A stretch of DNA of 64,000 nt from RYN-230 sp963711705 (GCA_963711705.1 CAVQFM010000024.1:1-64000); one strand, 5' to 3'. Positions 44,293 to 53,352 are shown, counted from the first letter of the stretch. Numbers and translations: made by a program. The notes: generated by a model not told the origin, from the sequence alone.

Positions 44293-44781
44293 ATGAGCGT
44301 TACTGATGAGCTGCTGACCAACAACGAGCGCTACGCGGCCGGCTTCGGCCAGGGGCTGCCGATGCCGCCCGCCAAACACGTGGCCGTGGTGGCCTGCATG
44401 GATGCCCGGCTCAACATCTACGGCGCCCTCGGCCTGGGCGAAGGCGATGCGCACGTCATCCGCAACGCGGGCGGCGTGGTCACCGACGACGCGATCCGCT
44501 CGCTGGCCATCAGCCAGCGGCTGCTCGGCACCAACGAGATCATCCTCATTCACCACACCGATTGCGGGATGCTGACGTTCACCGACGACGCGTTCAAGGG
44601 GAGCATCCAGCAGGAGACCGGCATCAAGCCCGAGTGGGCGGCCGAGGCGTTCGCCGACCTGGACGAGGACGTGCACCAGTCCGTCAACCGGATCAAGGCC
44701 AGCCCGTTCATCCCGCACAAGGACTCGATCCGCGGATTTGTCCTCGACGTCACCACCGGCCGGCTGCGCGAGGTGGCATAG
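44293..44781 (+). CDS. Beta-class carbonic anhydrase
   Basis: A 162-residue zinc enzyme that interconverts CO2 and bicarbonate. The zinc ligands and catalytic Asp are Cys35 and Asp37 (VVACMDARL), His88 and Cys91 (IHHTDCGML), and the RNAGG motif lies at 57-61. It is of the short, Rv1284-like class. ATG 44293 follows AAGGAGG, a near-perfect ribosome site. It appears monocistronic. Confidence 0.95.
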   Translation: MSVTDELLTNNERYAAGFGQGLPMPPAKHVAVVACMDARLNIYGALGLGEGDAHVIRNAGGVVTDDAIRSLAISQRLLGTNEIILIHHTDCGMLTFTDDAFKGSIQQETGIKPEWAAEAFADLDEDVHQSVNRIKASPFIPHKDSIRGFVLDVTTGRLREVA

Positions 44782-44834
44782 CCCGGTCATACTTGGCCCG
44801 TGGCAGCTGGGCCACGGAGCGGAGGAACACGGGC

Positions 44835-45137
44835 ATGGTGGCCAGGCGGTTAACTCTGCTTCTCGCCGTCGCCGGTGCTGTCGCTGTTGCCGGTGCTGTC
44901 GCCGTCGCCGGTGCTGTCGCTGTTGCCGGTGCTGTCGCCGTCCTGGTCGGCCTGGCCAACGGCGCTGGCGGGCACTTTCGCCTCCAGGACCGGGCGGCAG
45001 GGTGTGTCGCTTCCCCGCGCTACGCCCATCACCAGGTGCTGATGACCCGGTCCGGGAGCTCCGCGACCTGGGTTCGGGCCCGGCCGGGCGGCCTGTCCAA
45101 TCTGGGCTGCAACTTCGGCGTCTACCTCCGCCGGTAA
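44835..45137 (+). CDS. Small secreted or anchored protein with repeat-built hydrophobic segment
   Basis: A 100-residue protein. ATG 44835 has GGAGGAA upstream. MVARRLTLLLAVAGAV starts a hydrophobic segment made of four repeats of AVAGAV, encoded by a tandem DNA repeat. A short mature part follows with two cysteines (AGCVASPRY, NLGCNFGVYLRR) that could form a disulfide. The length of the hydrophobic segment would change with repeat number. Function unknown; it lies 53 bases after the carbonic anhydrase gene. Confidence 0.6.
   Translation: MVARRLTLLLAVAGAVAVAGAVAVAGAVAVAGAVAVLVGLANGAGGHFRLQDRAAGCVASPRYAHHQVLMTRSGSSATWVRARPGGLSNLGCNFGVYLRR
44865..44936 (+). repeat. Four tandem 18-bp units in a signal/anchor segment
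   Basis: Units alternate GCCGTCGCCGGTGCTGTC and GCTGTTGCCGGTGCTGTC, twice each, so the real period is 36 bases. Each unit encodes AVAGAV. Confidence 0.85.
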
Positions 45138-45146
45138 CCGGCGGGG

Positions 45147-46076
45147 TCAGGGATCCGGGGAGTCGGCCCGGCCCTGCTGCTCGGCCAGGAACTGCTCGAA
45201 CTGCGCGCCGAGTTCGTCGGCGGTCGGCATCGGCTGGCTGCCGTCGGCCAGCAGGCCCTCCCGCTCGGCGCCCTCGGCGAACGCGTCGTACTGCCGCTCC
45301 AGGGCCTGGACGACCTCGAGGATCTCCTCGGAGCCCTCCACCTGCCGGCGGATCTCCTCGTCCGTCTCGCGGGCCGCGTCGCGCAGCGCCTCATCGGGCA
45401 GCTGCAGCCCGCTGGCCCGGATGACCGAGTCGAGCAGCGTGACGGCGGCGGCCGGGTAGGCGGCCTGGGCCAGGTAGTGCGGGACGTGCACGGCGAACCC
45501 GAGCGCGGCGCGCTCCTCCTCGCCAAGCCGCATCTCCAGCAGCGCGGCCACGCTGCCCGGCACCTGCAGCTTGTCGACGAGCGGGGGGTACCCGGTGGTC
45601 AGGTCTGGGCTGGTGGCGTGGGCGGTCACGCCGAGCGGGCGGGTGTGCGGGGCACCCATCGGGATGCCGTGGAAACCGATCGCCATCCGCACGCCCATCC
45701 GGGCGGCGAGATCGCGCACGGCCTTGTTGAAGCGCTCCCATTCCAGGTCTGGCTCTGGCCCGTTGAGCAGCAGGAACTGGCTGCCCGCGGTGTCCTTGAG
45801 CAGGTGAATGGCGAGCTGGGGGGACTCGTAATGCTCCCAGTGGTCCCGGGAGTAGATCATCGGCGGACGGCGCGACCGGTAGTCGATCAGCCGGTCCACG
45901 TCGAAGGTGGCAATCTCCTGGTGTTCGAGAGAGCCCAGCAGATGGGCGGCGAGCAGTTTCCCGGCTGCCCCGGCGTCGATGAAGCCGTCGAGGTAGTGCA
46001 GTAGCACTACACCGTCCAGTGCCGGCGCGTCAGGGCTCACCTCGTAGAGGTCTCCCGGATCTCGCACCACGATCAC
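45147..46076 (-). CDS. PAC2-family protein
   Basis: A 309-residue protein related to the PAC2 proteasome-assembly chaperone family found in proteasome-bearing actinomycetes. Conserved parts include VVLLHYLDGFIDAGAAG, PPMIYSRDHWEHYESPQ, FLLLNGPEPDLEWERF and GIPMGAPHTRP. The C-terminal 80 residues are acidic and helical. GTG 46076 has GGAAGG just upstream. Its molecular role in bacteria is not settled; no proteasome gene lies in the window. Confidence 0.85.
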   Translation of the reverse strand: MIVVRDPGDLYEVSPDAPALDGVVLLHYLDGFIDAGAAGKLLAAHLLGSLEHQEIATFDVDRLIDYRSRRPPMIYSRDHWEHYESPQLAIHLLKDTAGSQFLLLNGPEPDLEWERFNKAVRDLAARMGVRMAIGFHGIPMGAPHTRPLGVTAHATSPDLTTGYPPLVDKLQVPGSVAALLEMRLGEEERAALGFAVHVPHYLAQAAYPAAAVTLLDSVIRASGLQLPDEALRDAARETDEEIRRQVEGSEEILEVVQALERQYDAFAEGAEREGLLADGSQPMPTADELGAQFEQFLAEQQGRADSPDP

Positions 46077-46206
46077 AGCCCTTCCAGCGTGTCGGCCAGC
46101 CCGCTACTTGTTACCAACCAAGGACGGCTGGTCATCCATCCCGGGCGGGCCGGACTCTGCCGCCAACGGTACCGCCTGGCCCGGTTACCCGGTGTCGCGC
46201 TGGACG

Positions 46207-47070
46207 TCAGTACGCTTCCGCCGACCCGGTCAGCCGCAGCTTGCGCTGGGCCCGCTGGTAGAAGGTGGTGCGGCCGAGCCGGACCACCTGGGCCGCGGCC
46301 GGCAGGGTGCGCAGCTGGACCGTGTCGCCCGGGTTCACGTGGCCGACCACGATGCCGTCCGCCTCCACGGCCAGCTCACCGCTGGTCGGCAGCACGGTCA
46401 GGGTGAGCCGCTCGGCTGCGGACAGGAACAGCGCCCGGTTGAACGCGGAATGCGGCGCGGCCGGGGTGACCAGCAGGCCCTCGGCATTGGGGGAGACCAG
46501 CGGGCCGCCCGCGGAGAAGTTGTACGCGGTGGAACCGGTGGGCGTGGCCACGATCACCGCGTCGGCCGCGTAGCGGACGAACGGGTGCGACTCCACGGTC
46601 AGCTCGACCACGCCCGAGGAGCCGTGGCCCGGGATGCGGGCCAGGTCCACGTCGTTGAACGCCACGTGCTGCCCGCCAAGGAAGTCGGCCTGGACGGCGG
46701 ACCGCGGCTCCACGGTGAACCGGTTCCCGTCGATGGCCTCCAGCGCGTCGCCCACCTCGGGCGGGTCGATCTCGGCCAGGAAGCCCAGCTTGCCCACGTT
46801 GACGCCGAGCACCGGTGGCCGGGGGCCGGCGGACAGCCGCATGGCGCGCAGCATGGTCCCGTCCCCGCCCAGGCTGACCATCAGGTCGGACTGCTGGGCC
46901 AGATCGTCCGCGGTGACCTCGTCGACCTGGCTGGGCACCCGCTCGGCCTCGCCGTCCAGCGCCAGTACGGTCACCCCGCGCCCGCTGGCCCAGCTGAGGA
47001 TGGTGAGCATGGCGCTGTCGCAGTTGCGCCCTGGGTGCAGTACCAGGCCCACCGTCTTGACCATGCCCAC
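46207..47070 (-). CDS. nadK: NAD kinase
   Basis: A 287-residue enzyme that phosphorylates NAD to NADP. VSLGGDGTMLRAMRL holds the GGDGT motif (residues 68-72), GVNVGKLGFLAEI and the NDVDLARIPGHGS loop follow, and PTGSTAYNFSAGGPLV is the second family signature. GTG 47070 has GAGGGG about eight bases upstream; ATG 47064 is an alternative. It lies 12 bases after nhaA on the same strand and is probably co-transcribed. Confidence 0.96.
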   Translation of the reverse strand: MGMVKTVGLVLHPGRNCDSAMLTILSWASGRGVTVLALDGEAERVPSQVDEVTADDLAQQSDLMVSLGGDGTMLRAMRLSAGPRPPVLGVNVGKLGFLAEIDPPEVGDALEAIDGNRFTVEPRSAVQADFLGGQHVAFNDVDLARIPGHGSSGVVELTVESHPFVRYAADAVIVATPTGSTAYNFSAGGPLVSPNAEGLLVTPAAPHSAFNRALFLSAAERLTLTVLPTSGELAVEADGIVVGHVNPGDTVQLRTLPAAAQVVRLGRTTFYQRAQRKLRLTGSAEAY

Positions 47071-47082
47071 TGGCCCGTCCCC

Positions 47083-48972
47083 TCAGCTCGTGATGTAGGC
47101 CCGCGCCCGGGCGGCGCGGACCGCCTCGGACAGCGTGCCGATGTCATAAGCGCCGTAGTGCCGTTTGCCGTTGATGAAGAACGTGGGCGTACCGGACACC
47201 GCCGACATGTCGGCCGAGTCCACGTCCTCGGCCACCCGGGCGGCGCCTACATGGTCGCGCAGATCGTTGGCGAACCGGGCCGAATCGAGGCCCAGATCGG
47301 ACGCGTAGCCGATCAGGTCGCGTACGGTGAGCGCACCCTGGTGGCTCATCAGCACGTCATGCATGTCCCAGAACGCGCCCTGCTGGTCGGCGGCTTCCGC
47401 CGCTTCCGCAGCTAGCTGGGCATGCGGGTGGACGTCGGTCAGCGGCAGGTGCCGGAACACGTACCGGACATCACCGAAGTCGGTCAGCAGTTCGCGGACT
47501 ATCGGCTCGGCCTGGCCGCAGTACGGGCACTCGAAGTCGCCGTACTCGACCATGGTGACCGGCGACTTCATCGGCCCCCGGATGTGGTCGCGGTCCGGGT
47601 CAACCGGGACGGCCAGGTCGGTGAGCGGCTCGGTGGTGCCGAGCAGCGCGCGCAGCTTCAGCCGCTTGGGCAGCAGCGCGGTGACCCGGAACAGCAGCCA
47701 GGTGATCGCGGACGAGCACAGCGCGGCGGACAGGATACCGACCTTGGCCTCGGCCAGCAGCGTGCCGTGGAAGGCGAGCGAGGCGATGAGCAGCGACACG
47801 GTGAAGCCGATTCCGGCGATCGTGCCCGTGCCCAGCACCGCCGCCCAGCCGACCGGCGGCCGGATGCGGCCCCGGCTGACGGTGGTGACCAGCCAGGCGG
47901 TCCCGGTGGTGCCCAGCGGCTTGCCCAGCACGTAGCCGAACAGGATGCCCAGGGTGACCGGGGACGTGAAGGCCCGGGCCAGCAGGCTGCCGTCGATCAC
48001 CACACCCGCGTTGGCCAGCGCGAACAGCGGCACGATGAGATAGCTGGTCCACGGATGGTAGAGCTGCTGCAGGCGTTCGTTGGGCGAGATGGCCACCCGG
48101 ACGCCTTCCCGGGCCGACTGGGCCAGTTCCGGGGTGGGCTGCTCGCGGAACAGCCGGAACAGGTCGCTGGCCCGCTCCAGGTCACTGCGGCTGGCCGGGT
48201 AGGCGAACGTCAGCAGGCCCATGATCAGGCCGACGACGACCGGGTCCACGCCGGACTTGACGAACGCCACCCAGGCGGCCAGCCCGAGCAGGAAGTAGAG
48301 CGGGCCGAGCCGGACGCCGGCGACCCGGACCGCCAGCACCACGGCCAGGATCGCGATCCCGGTCAGCAGGGCCGTCATCTGGACCTGCTCGCTGTAGACG
48401 ACGGCGATGACGACGAGCGCGGCCAGGTCGTTGACCACCGAGAACGTCAGCAGGTAGGTGCGCACCCGGTCGGGCAGGCGCCGCCCGACCAGGGCCAGCA
48501 TGCCGAGGGCGAACGCGGTGTCGGTGGACATCGCGGTGCCCCAGCCGTGCGCGGACGGCTGGCCCGCGTTGGCCGCCAGGTAGATGCCGATCGGCACGAT
48601 CATGCCGCCCAGGCCGGTCAGCACCGGCAGCGTCAGCCGCCTGCGCTGGCGCAGTTCGCCGGTGTCGAACTCGCGGCGCGCCTCCAGCCCGACGACCAGG
48701 AAGAAGAACGTCATCAGCCCGGAGTTGACCCACTCGTGGACGTCCATGGAGATCCCGGTGCCGCCGATGCGCACCGACAGCGTGGTCGCCCACACCGACT
48801 CATATGACGACTCGCTGATGTTCACCCAGGCCAGGGCGGCCAGCGTGGCCACCAGCAGCACCGCGGCGCTGCCGGTCTCGGTGCGCAGGAACCGGCGCAG
48901 CGGCGTTTCCAGCTTCCGCGCCCACGCGGTGTGCCCGGACAGCAGCGACGGAGCGGACGGTGATTCCGTCAT
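47083..48972 (-). CDS. nhaA: NhaA-type Na+/H+ antiporter fused to DsbA-like thioredoxin domain
   Basis: A 629-residue fusion. Residues 30-440 are NhaA, with about twelve helices: FFFLVVGLEARREFDTGEL, STDTAFALGML (Asp151) and GKPLG (Lys351, the counterpart of E. coli Lys300). The ion-binding pair that is Asp163-Asp164 in E. coli reads Asn181-Asp182 here (SVVNDLAALV). Residues 465-629 are a thioredoxin-fold domain with CPYC (Cys482, Cys485) and the cis-proline loop VSGTPTFFING. This architecture is known in actinomycetes. It should exchange sodium for protons; the Asn may change the charge per cycle. The thioredoxin side is unknown. Confidence 0.92.
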   Translation of the reverse strand: MTESPSAPSLLSGHTAWARKLETPLRRFLRTETGSAAVLLVATLAALAWVNISESSYESVWATTLSVRIGGTGISMDVHEWVNSGLMTFFFLVVGLEARREFDTGELRQRRRLTLPVLTGLGGMIVPIGIYLAANAGQPSAHGWGTAMSTDTAFALGMLALVGRRLPDRVRTYLLTFSVVNDLAALVVIAVVYSEQVQMTALLTGIAILAVVLAVRVAGVRLGPLYFLLGLAAWVAFVKSGVDPVVVGLIMGLLTFAYPASRSDLERASDLFRLFREQPTPELAQSAREGVRVAISPNERLQQLYHPWTSYLIVPLFALANAGVVIDGSLLARAFTSPVTLGILFGYVLGKPLGTTGTAWLVTTVSRGRIRPPVGWAAVLGTGTIAGIGFTVSLLIASLAFHGTLLAEAKVGILSAALCSSAITWLLFRVTALLPKRLKLRALLGTTEPLTDLAVPVDPDRDHIRGPMKSPVTMVEYGDFECPYCGQAEPIVRELLTDFGDVRYVFRHLPLTDVHPHAQLAAEAAEAADQQGAFWDMHDVLMSHQGALTVRDLIGYASDLGLDSARFANDLRDHVGAARVAEDVDSADMSAVSGTPTFFINGKRHYGAYDIGTLSEAVRAARARAYITS

Positions 48973-49044
48973 GCCCGGATTATCCCAGGTGGCCCGGGAG
49001 TGGCCCGCGGCCCGGCCGCGGCCCGCTGCCCGGGAGCCGGCCGG

Positions 49045-49623
49045 TCAGCTCTCGGATTCCGGGCCGCCCGCGATCTCGTCCTCGTCCTCGTCGGTGACGT
49101 GCACGGCGGCCTCCTCCGCCGACGCCGCCCCCGCGTCGATGCCCACGTCCTCGGCGACCAGGTCTGGTTCGGTGTCCGGATGGGCGCCCTCGTCCTCCTG
49201 CACCAGGCGGCCGGCCCGCGGCTGCTGCTCGTCGTACGGCTCGGGGCCTTCCCGGGGCAGGTCGGACTCGGCGGCCGGATCGGGATCCGCGTACGGATCG
49301 GCTTCCGGCTGTTCCTCGGCGAGCAGCTGGTCGAGCGATTCGCCGGACCGTTCCTCGGCCAGGGTGGTGCCGAACCGCTCGGGCGGTGACCACTTGTCGG
49401 CGGGCTCGATCCCGGTGTCCAGCGGGTCCTCGTACGGGTCCTCGCTGTCCTCCAGGGTGTCGGACGAGTCCAGCACGCCGTCGTCCCACAGGTCGGTGTC
49501 TTCGAGCCCGCCTTCGCCCGGGTTGTACTCGCCGCGCTCGTAGTCGCCGGTGCCGCCGCCGCGGTCGTCGTATTCGACCCCGCTGTCACCGGGGTCGGAG
49601 GGTTCTTGGATCTGGTCAGACAT
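49045..49623 (-). CDS. DUF5709 acidic protein
   Basis: A 192-residue, strongly acidic, low-complexity protein without hydrophobic helices. VLDSSDTLEDSEDPYEDPLD and WSPPERFGTTLAEERSGESL match the actinobacterial DUF5709 family. The role is unknown; most of the chain is probably disordered. ATG 49623 has purine-rich sequence upstream. Confidence 0.8.
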   Translation of the reverse strand: MSDQIQEPSDPGDSGVEYDDRGGGTGDYERGEYNPGEGGLEDTDLWDDGVLDSSDTLEDSEDPYEDPLDTGIEPADKWSPPERFGTTLAEERSGESLDQLLAEEQPEADPYADPDPAAESDLPREGPEPYDEQQPRAGRLVQEDEGAHPDTEPDLVAEDVGIDAGAASAEEAAVHVTDEDEDEIAGGPESES

Positions 49624-49660
49624 ACGCCCAGGCTAGCGAAGACCGCTGGGCCCGCTGACC

Positions 49661-50161
49661 TCAGTCCTCGTGCGAGGCCTTGTACTCCTCCCACCGGTCG
49701 AGCAGGACGGGCAGTTCCTTGCTGACGAACTCGAAGTACAGCGCGGACTCGGCCAGCCGCGCCCCGGCGGGCGTGTCCGGGCCGAGGACCTCCGACCCCT
49801 CGCGCATCGCGTCCATCCACCGCATCATGATCCGGTCCCGGGCCCGGAGCACCTCGTGCCACACGTTGTCCGGCATCCGGTAGACGTGGCGCCGCGAGCC
49901 GGCCTGCGCTTCCCGGCTGACCAGGCCGACCTGGACCAGGTAGCGCACGCCGCCGGATACCGCCGCCGGGCTGACCTGGAGCAGGTCCGCGAGCTCCTCG
50001 GCGGTGCGGCGGCTGGTGTCCGAGGACAGCAGCGCGGCGAAGATCCGGGCGGGCATCCGCGGCATGCCCGAGTCGGCCAGCAGCGACGCGAACCGCTCGA
50101 TGAACTGGCGCACCGCCTGGTCGTCCCGCTGGCCGTCGCCCGCTCCGCGCGTCTCTGGCAC
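49661..50161 (-). CDS. GbsR/MarR-family transcriptional regulator
   Basis: A 166-residue winged-helix protein: MPARIFAALLSSDTSRRTAEE, LLQVSPAAVSGGVRYLVQVG and the wing SREAQAGSRRHVYRM fit the GbsR branch of MarR proteins. It is divergent from an ABC exporter operon, a common layout in which it represses the exporter. GTG 50161 follows GGAGGGGG. A dyad in the 90-base gap (50215-50230) is the likely operator. Confidence 0.88.
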   Translation of the reverse strand: MPETRGAGDGQRDDQAVRQFIERFASLLADSGMPRMPARIFAALLSSDTSRRTAEELADLLQVSPAAVSGGVRYLVQVGLVSREAQAGSRRHVYRMPDNVWHEVLRARDRIMMRWMDAMREGSEVLGPDTPAGARLAESALYFEFVSKELPVLLDRWEEYKASHED

Positions 50162-50214
50162 TGGCAGTCACCCCCTCCGGCCGTGGATTCCGCTAGTTTA
50201 CCCGATACATAACT

Positions 50215-50230
50215 TTCATGATTTCGTGAA
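50215..50230. promoter_or_regulatory. TTCATGA-TT-TCGTGAA dyad in divergent promoter
   Basis: A 7-bp inverted repeat with one mismatch sits about 22 bases before the ABC gene start and in the middle of the AT-rich gap, suited to control by the GbsR-like regulator. Confidence 0.45.
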
Positions 50231-50251
50231 TTTTGGTGTTACGCTGACGTC

Positions 50252-51139
50252 ATGACTGCGGTGATCGAAGTGGCCGGCCTGCGGAAGTCGTTCGGCCGGG
50301 CGCGGGCCCTGGACGGGCTGGACCTCACGGTGGTGCCAGGTGAGGTGCACGGATTCCTCGGGCCCAACGGGGCAGGCAAGACCACGACGATCCGCGTCCT
50401 GCTCGGCCTGATCCGCGCGGGCGGGGGCACCGCCCGGCTGTTCGGCGAGGATCCCTGGTCCCGGGCGACCACGCTGCACCGGCGGCTGGCCTACGTGCCC
50501 GGGGACGTCACGCTGTGGCCAAACCTGTCCGGCGGTGAGGTCATCGACCTGCTGGCCCGGCTGCGCGGCGGGCTGGATGAGAAGCGCAAGGCCGTACTGC
50601 TGGAGAAGTTCGAGCTGGACCCGGCGAAGAAGAGCCGCGCCTACTCCAAGGGCAACCGGCAGAAGGTCGCGCTGATCGCGGCGCTGTCCTCCGGGGCCGA
50701 GCTGCTGATCCTGGACGAGCCGACCTCCGGGCTCGATCCGCTGATGGAGGCGGCCTTCCGGGAGTGCGTGGAGGAGGAGCGGCAGGCCGGCCGCACGGTG
50801 CTGCTGTCCAGCCACATCCTGTCCGAGGTGGAGGCGCTCTGCGACCGGGTGACGATCATCCGGGCCGGCCGCACCGTGGACTCCGGCGCCCTGGCCGACC
50901 TCCGGCACCTGTCCCGGACGTCGGTCCGGGCCGAGCTGGACCGGCCACCCGAGGGACTGGACGGCCTGGCGGGCGTGCATGACCTGGACCTCGCCGGCAC
51001 CCGGGTCAGCTGCCAGGTGGACAACAGCGCGCTGGATGAGCTGCTCGTCCGGCTGACCCGCGCCGGGGTGCGCAGCCTGGTCAGCCAGCCACCCACGCTG
51101 GAGGAACTGTTCCTGCGGCATTACACGGACCAGCCATGA
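50252..51139 (+). CDS. ABC transporter ATP-binding protein
   Basis: A 295-residue ATPase: Walker A GPNGAGKTTT (residues 37-46), a signature region YSKGNRQKVALIAALSSGAE where the usual LSGGQ reads SKGNR, Walker B LLILDEPTSGLDPL and the switch His in LLSSHILSE. This SKGNRQK variant is typical of drug or antimicrobial-peptide exporters. The last 80 residues form the usual regulatory extension. Its stop overlaps the permease ATG (ATGA). Confidence 0.95.
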   Translation: MTAVIEVAGLRKSFGRARALDGLDLTVVPGEVHGFLGPNGAGKTTTIRVLLGLIRAGGGTARLFGEDPWSRATTLHRRLAYVPGDVTLWPNLSGGEVIDLLARLRGGLDEKRKAVLLEKFELDPAKKSRAYSKGNRQKVALIAALSSGAELLILDEPTSGLDPLMEAAFRECVEEERQAGRTVLLSSHILSEVEALCDRVTIIRAGRTVDSGALADLRHLSRTSVRAELDRPPEGLDGLAGVHDLDLAGTRVSCQVDNSALDELLVRLTRAGVRSLVSQPPTLEELFLRHYTDQP

Positions 51140-52788
51140 CCACGCTGACCACCCGCCGCGGGCAGCCCGCCGGGCCGCAGCCACGGCCGGCCCGGCGCGG
51201 GCTGGCCGGGACCGGCCCGCTGGTCCTGCTCGCGCTGCGCCGGGACCGGATCTTCCTGCTCATCTGGCTGTACGTGATCGTCGGCGGCCTGGCCAGCACG
51301 ACCTACAGCTTCCGGCACCTGTACATCACTGAGGCGCAGCGTGCCTCGCTCGCGCTGAGCATCCGCAACAACCCGTCTTTCCTCGCGCTGAGCGGCCCGG
51401 TCTACGGGAACTCGCTGGGCTCACTGATCATCTGGAAGGCCGGCCTGTTCTGCGCGGTGGCGGCCGCACTGCTCGGCATCTTCGCGGTGATCAGGCATAC
51501 CCGCGGCGACGAGGAGGCCGGCCGGCTGGAACTGCTGGGCGCCACCGTAGTCGGCCGGTACGCGGCGACGGCGGCCAGCGTGGCCGAGACGTTCGGCGCC
51601 TGCGTGCTGATCGGCCTTTTGATCGCGGTCGTGCAGGTGCTGTTCGGGCTGCCAGCCGCCGGATCGCTGGCGCTGGGCGCGGCCGTGGCGCTGACCGGCT
51701 GGATGTTCGCGGCCGTGGCCGCGGTGTGCGCGCAGCTGACCGAGAGCGCCCGGACCGCACGGGGCATGGCTATCGCGGTTCTCGGTCTCAGTTACCTGCT
51801 CCGCGCGGTGGGCGATCCGGCGGCCAGCCTGCACTGGCTGAGCTGGGTGTCCCCGCTGGGCTGGGTGGAGCGCATCCAGCCGTATTCGGGTGCGCGCTGG
51901 TGGCTGGTGGGGCTGTGCGCCGTGGTCAGCGTGACGCTGGCCGGGCTGGCGGCCCTGCTGGCCGGCCGCCGGGACCTGGGGGAGGGGTGGCTGCCGGCCC
52001 GGCCCGGCCGCGCGCAGGGCCCAGCCTGGCTGCGCACCCCGCTGGCGCTGGTCTGGCGGCTGCAGCGCGGTGGCCTGCTGGGGTGGGCGCTCGGTTTCGC
52101 GGTGACGGCCCTGGTGCTGGGGGCCGCCGCTAAGGACATCGGCTCGTCACTGAACAGCAGCCCGCAGACCCGGGACGTGATCCTCCGGATGGGCGGGCAC
52201 GCCGGCCTGGTCGATGCCTACCTGGCCATCGAACTGGGGCTGCTCGGCGTGGTCGCGGCCGCATTTGGGGTAGCGGCCACGGCGCGGCTGCGCGGCGAGG
52301 AGACCGAGCAGCGGGCCGAGCCGGTACTGGCCGGGCCGGTCAGCCGGATCCGCTGGGCCGCGGCCGAGGTGGTGCTGGCGGCCGGCGGCACCGGGCTGCT
52401 GCTGGCCCTGGCCGGGCTGGCCACCGGGCTGGCCTACGGACTGAGCACCGGCGATGTCAGCGGCCAGCTGGGCCGGCTGCTCGGCGCGGCGCTCGCCCAG
52501 GTGCCCGCGGCGTGGGTGCTCACCGGGCTGGCGGTGGCGCTGTTCGGCCTGGCGCCCCGGCTGACCATCCCGGCCAGCTGGACGCTCTTCGGCGTGGCCG
52601 CGCTGCTCACCTTGCTCGGCCCGTCGCTGCGGCTGCCGCAGTGGGCGCTGGACCTCACGCCGTTCGCGCACGTGCCCAAGCTGCCGGGTGGTGACTTCAC
52701 GGCGGTGCCACTGCTGTGGCTGACCGCGGTCGCGGTCGCGCTGACCGGGGCCGGGCTGGCGGCCTTCCGCCGCCGGGACCTGACCTGA
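51136..52788 (+). CDS. ABC exporter permease
   Basis: A 550-residue membrane protein with twelve predicted helices in two similar halves, each starting with a cytoplasmic helix (VLLALRRDRIFLLIWLYVIV and LVWRLQRGGLLGWALGFAVT). RHTRGDEEAGRLELL and RLRGEETEQRAEPVLAGPVS are equivalent coupling loops in the two halves. It forms an exporter with the preceding ATPase; the cargo is unknown but drug export is likely given the GbsR/MarR control. A hairpin follows 11 bases after the stop. Confidence 0.9.
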   Translation: MTTLTTRRGQPAGPQPRPARRGLAGTGPLVLLALRRDRIFLLIWLYVIVGGLASTTYSFRHLYITEAQRASLALSIRNNPSFLALSGPVYGNSLGSLIIWKAGLFCAVAAALLGIFAVIRHTRGDEEAGRLELLGATVVGRYAATAASVAETFGACVLIGLLIAVVQVLFGLPAAGSLALGAAVALTGWMFAAVAAVCAQLTESARTARGMAIAVLGLSYLLRAVGDPAASLHWLSWVSPLGWVERIQPYSGARWWLVGLCAVVSVTLAGLAALLAGRRDLGEGWLPARPGRAQGPAWLRTPLALVWRLQRGGLLGWALGFAVTALVLGAAAKDIGSSLNSSPQTRDVILRMGGHAGLVDAYLAIELGLLGVVAAAFGVAATARLRGEETEQRAEPVLAGPVSRIRWAAAEVVLAAGGTGLLLALAGLATGLAYGLSTGDVSGQLGRLLGAALAQVPAAWVLTGLAVALFGLAPRLTIPASWTLFGVAALLTLLGPSLRLPQWALDLTPFAHVPKLPGGDFTAVPLLWLTAVAVALTGAGLAAFRRRDLT

Positions 52789-52799
52789 GCCGGGAATGC

Positions 52800-52836
52800 G
52801 TGAGGCCCCCCCAAGTATGAGTTGGAGGGGCCTCAC
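52800..52836. terminator. GTGAGGCCCC...GGGGCCTCAC hairpin, copy 1
   Basis: TGAGGCCCCCCCAA pairs with TTGGAGGGGCCTCA (one mismatch) around a GTATGAG loop, 11 bases after the ABC permease stop. Well placed to end that transcript. Confidence 0.7.
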
Positions 52837-53077
52837 TTTGGCCGCTTCCCGCCGGCTTACCGATTACTCGGCCGCCCTGCGCTATTCGGCCACCCACTTC
52901 ACGGGAAGTACGCCTGCAATTCCGGTTTCCCGGCATTCCAGCCGTCCCGGGGTTTCCCCCGGCTTTCCCCTGGAGTTTCCTCCGGGGAGGCCTCCCGTTT
53001 TAGCGGTGAGTGAATTTCTACCCTGCCGGCCCGGCCGGGCACAAGAGCTCGCGGCCATGAATTTCAAGATTCTTTTC

Positions 53078-53162
53078 CTGTCCACATGAAATCCACAGGA
53101 ACCCCGGTGTTATCCCCCGCGGGCGGCGGCTGTCCACCGCGATGTCCACACACTGGTCCACA
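53078..53162. promoter_or_regulatory. DnaA-box-like cluster 1
   Basis: Nonamers like the actinomycete DnaA box TTGTCCACA lie at 53078 (CTGTCCACA), 53130 (CTGTCCACC), 53142 (ATGTCCACA) and 53154 (TGGTCCACA), with GTTATCCCCC at 53109. No copy is a perfect match. Confidence 0.45.
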
Positions 53163-53352
53163 GATCGGGCTGGCTAAGTCCTGTTCCGTGGATCCTGGCC
53201 GCCTGGGCGGCGCGCAGCAGGCCGGAGGGCAGCGGGACACGTCTTAGCGCCTCACCAGGGGTCCCGGCCTGGCGCACTGGGGCCGCCGGGCCGGGATGGC
53301 CCATCGTGGCCAGGCCGTGACGGCCGGCCCGTGGCGGCTGGGAAGAAAAAGA

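Noticed and set aside
44865..44936. CRISPR-like repeat array
   Set aside because: The units are contiguous 18-mers without spacers and lie within an open reading frame.
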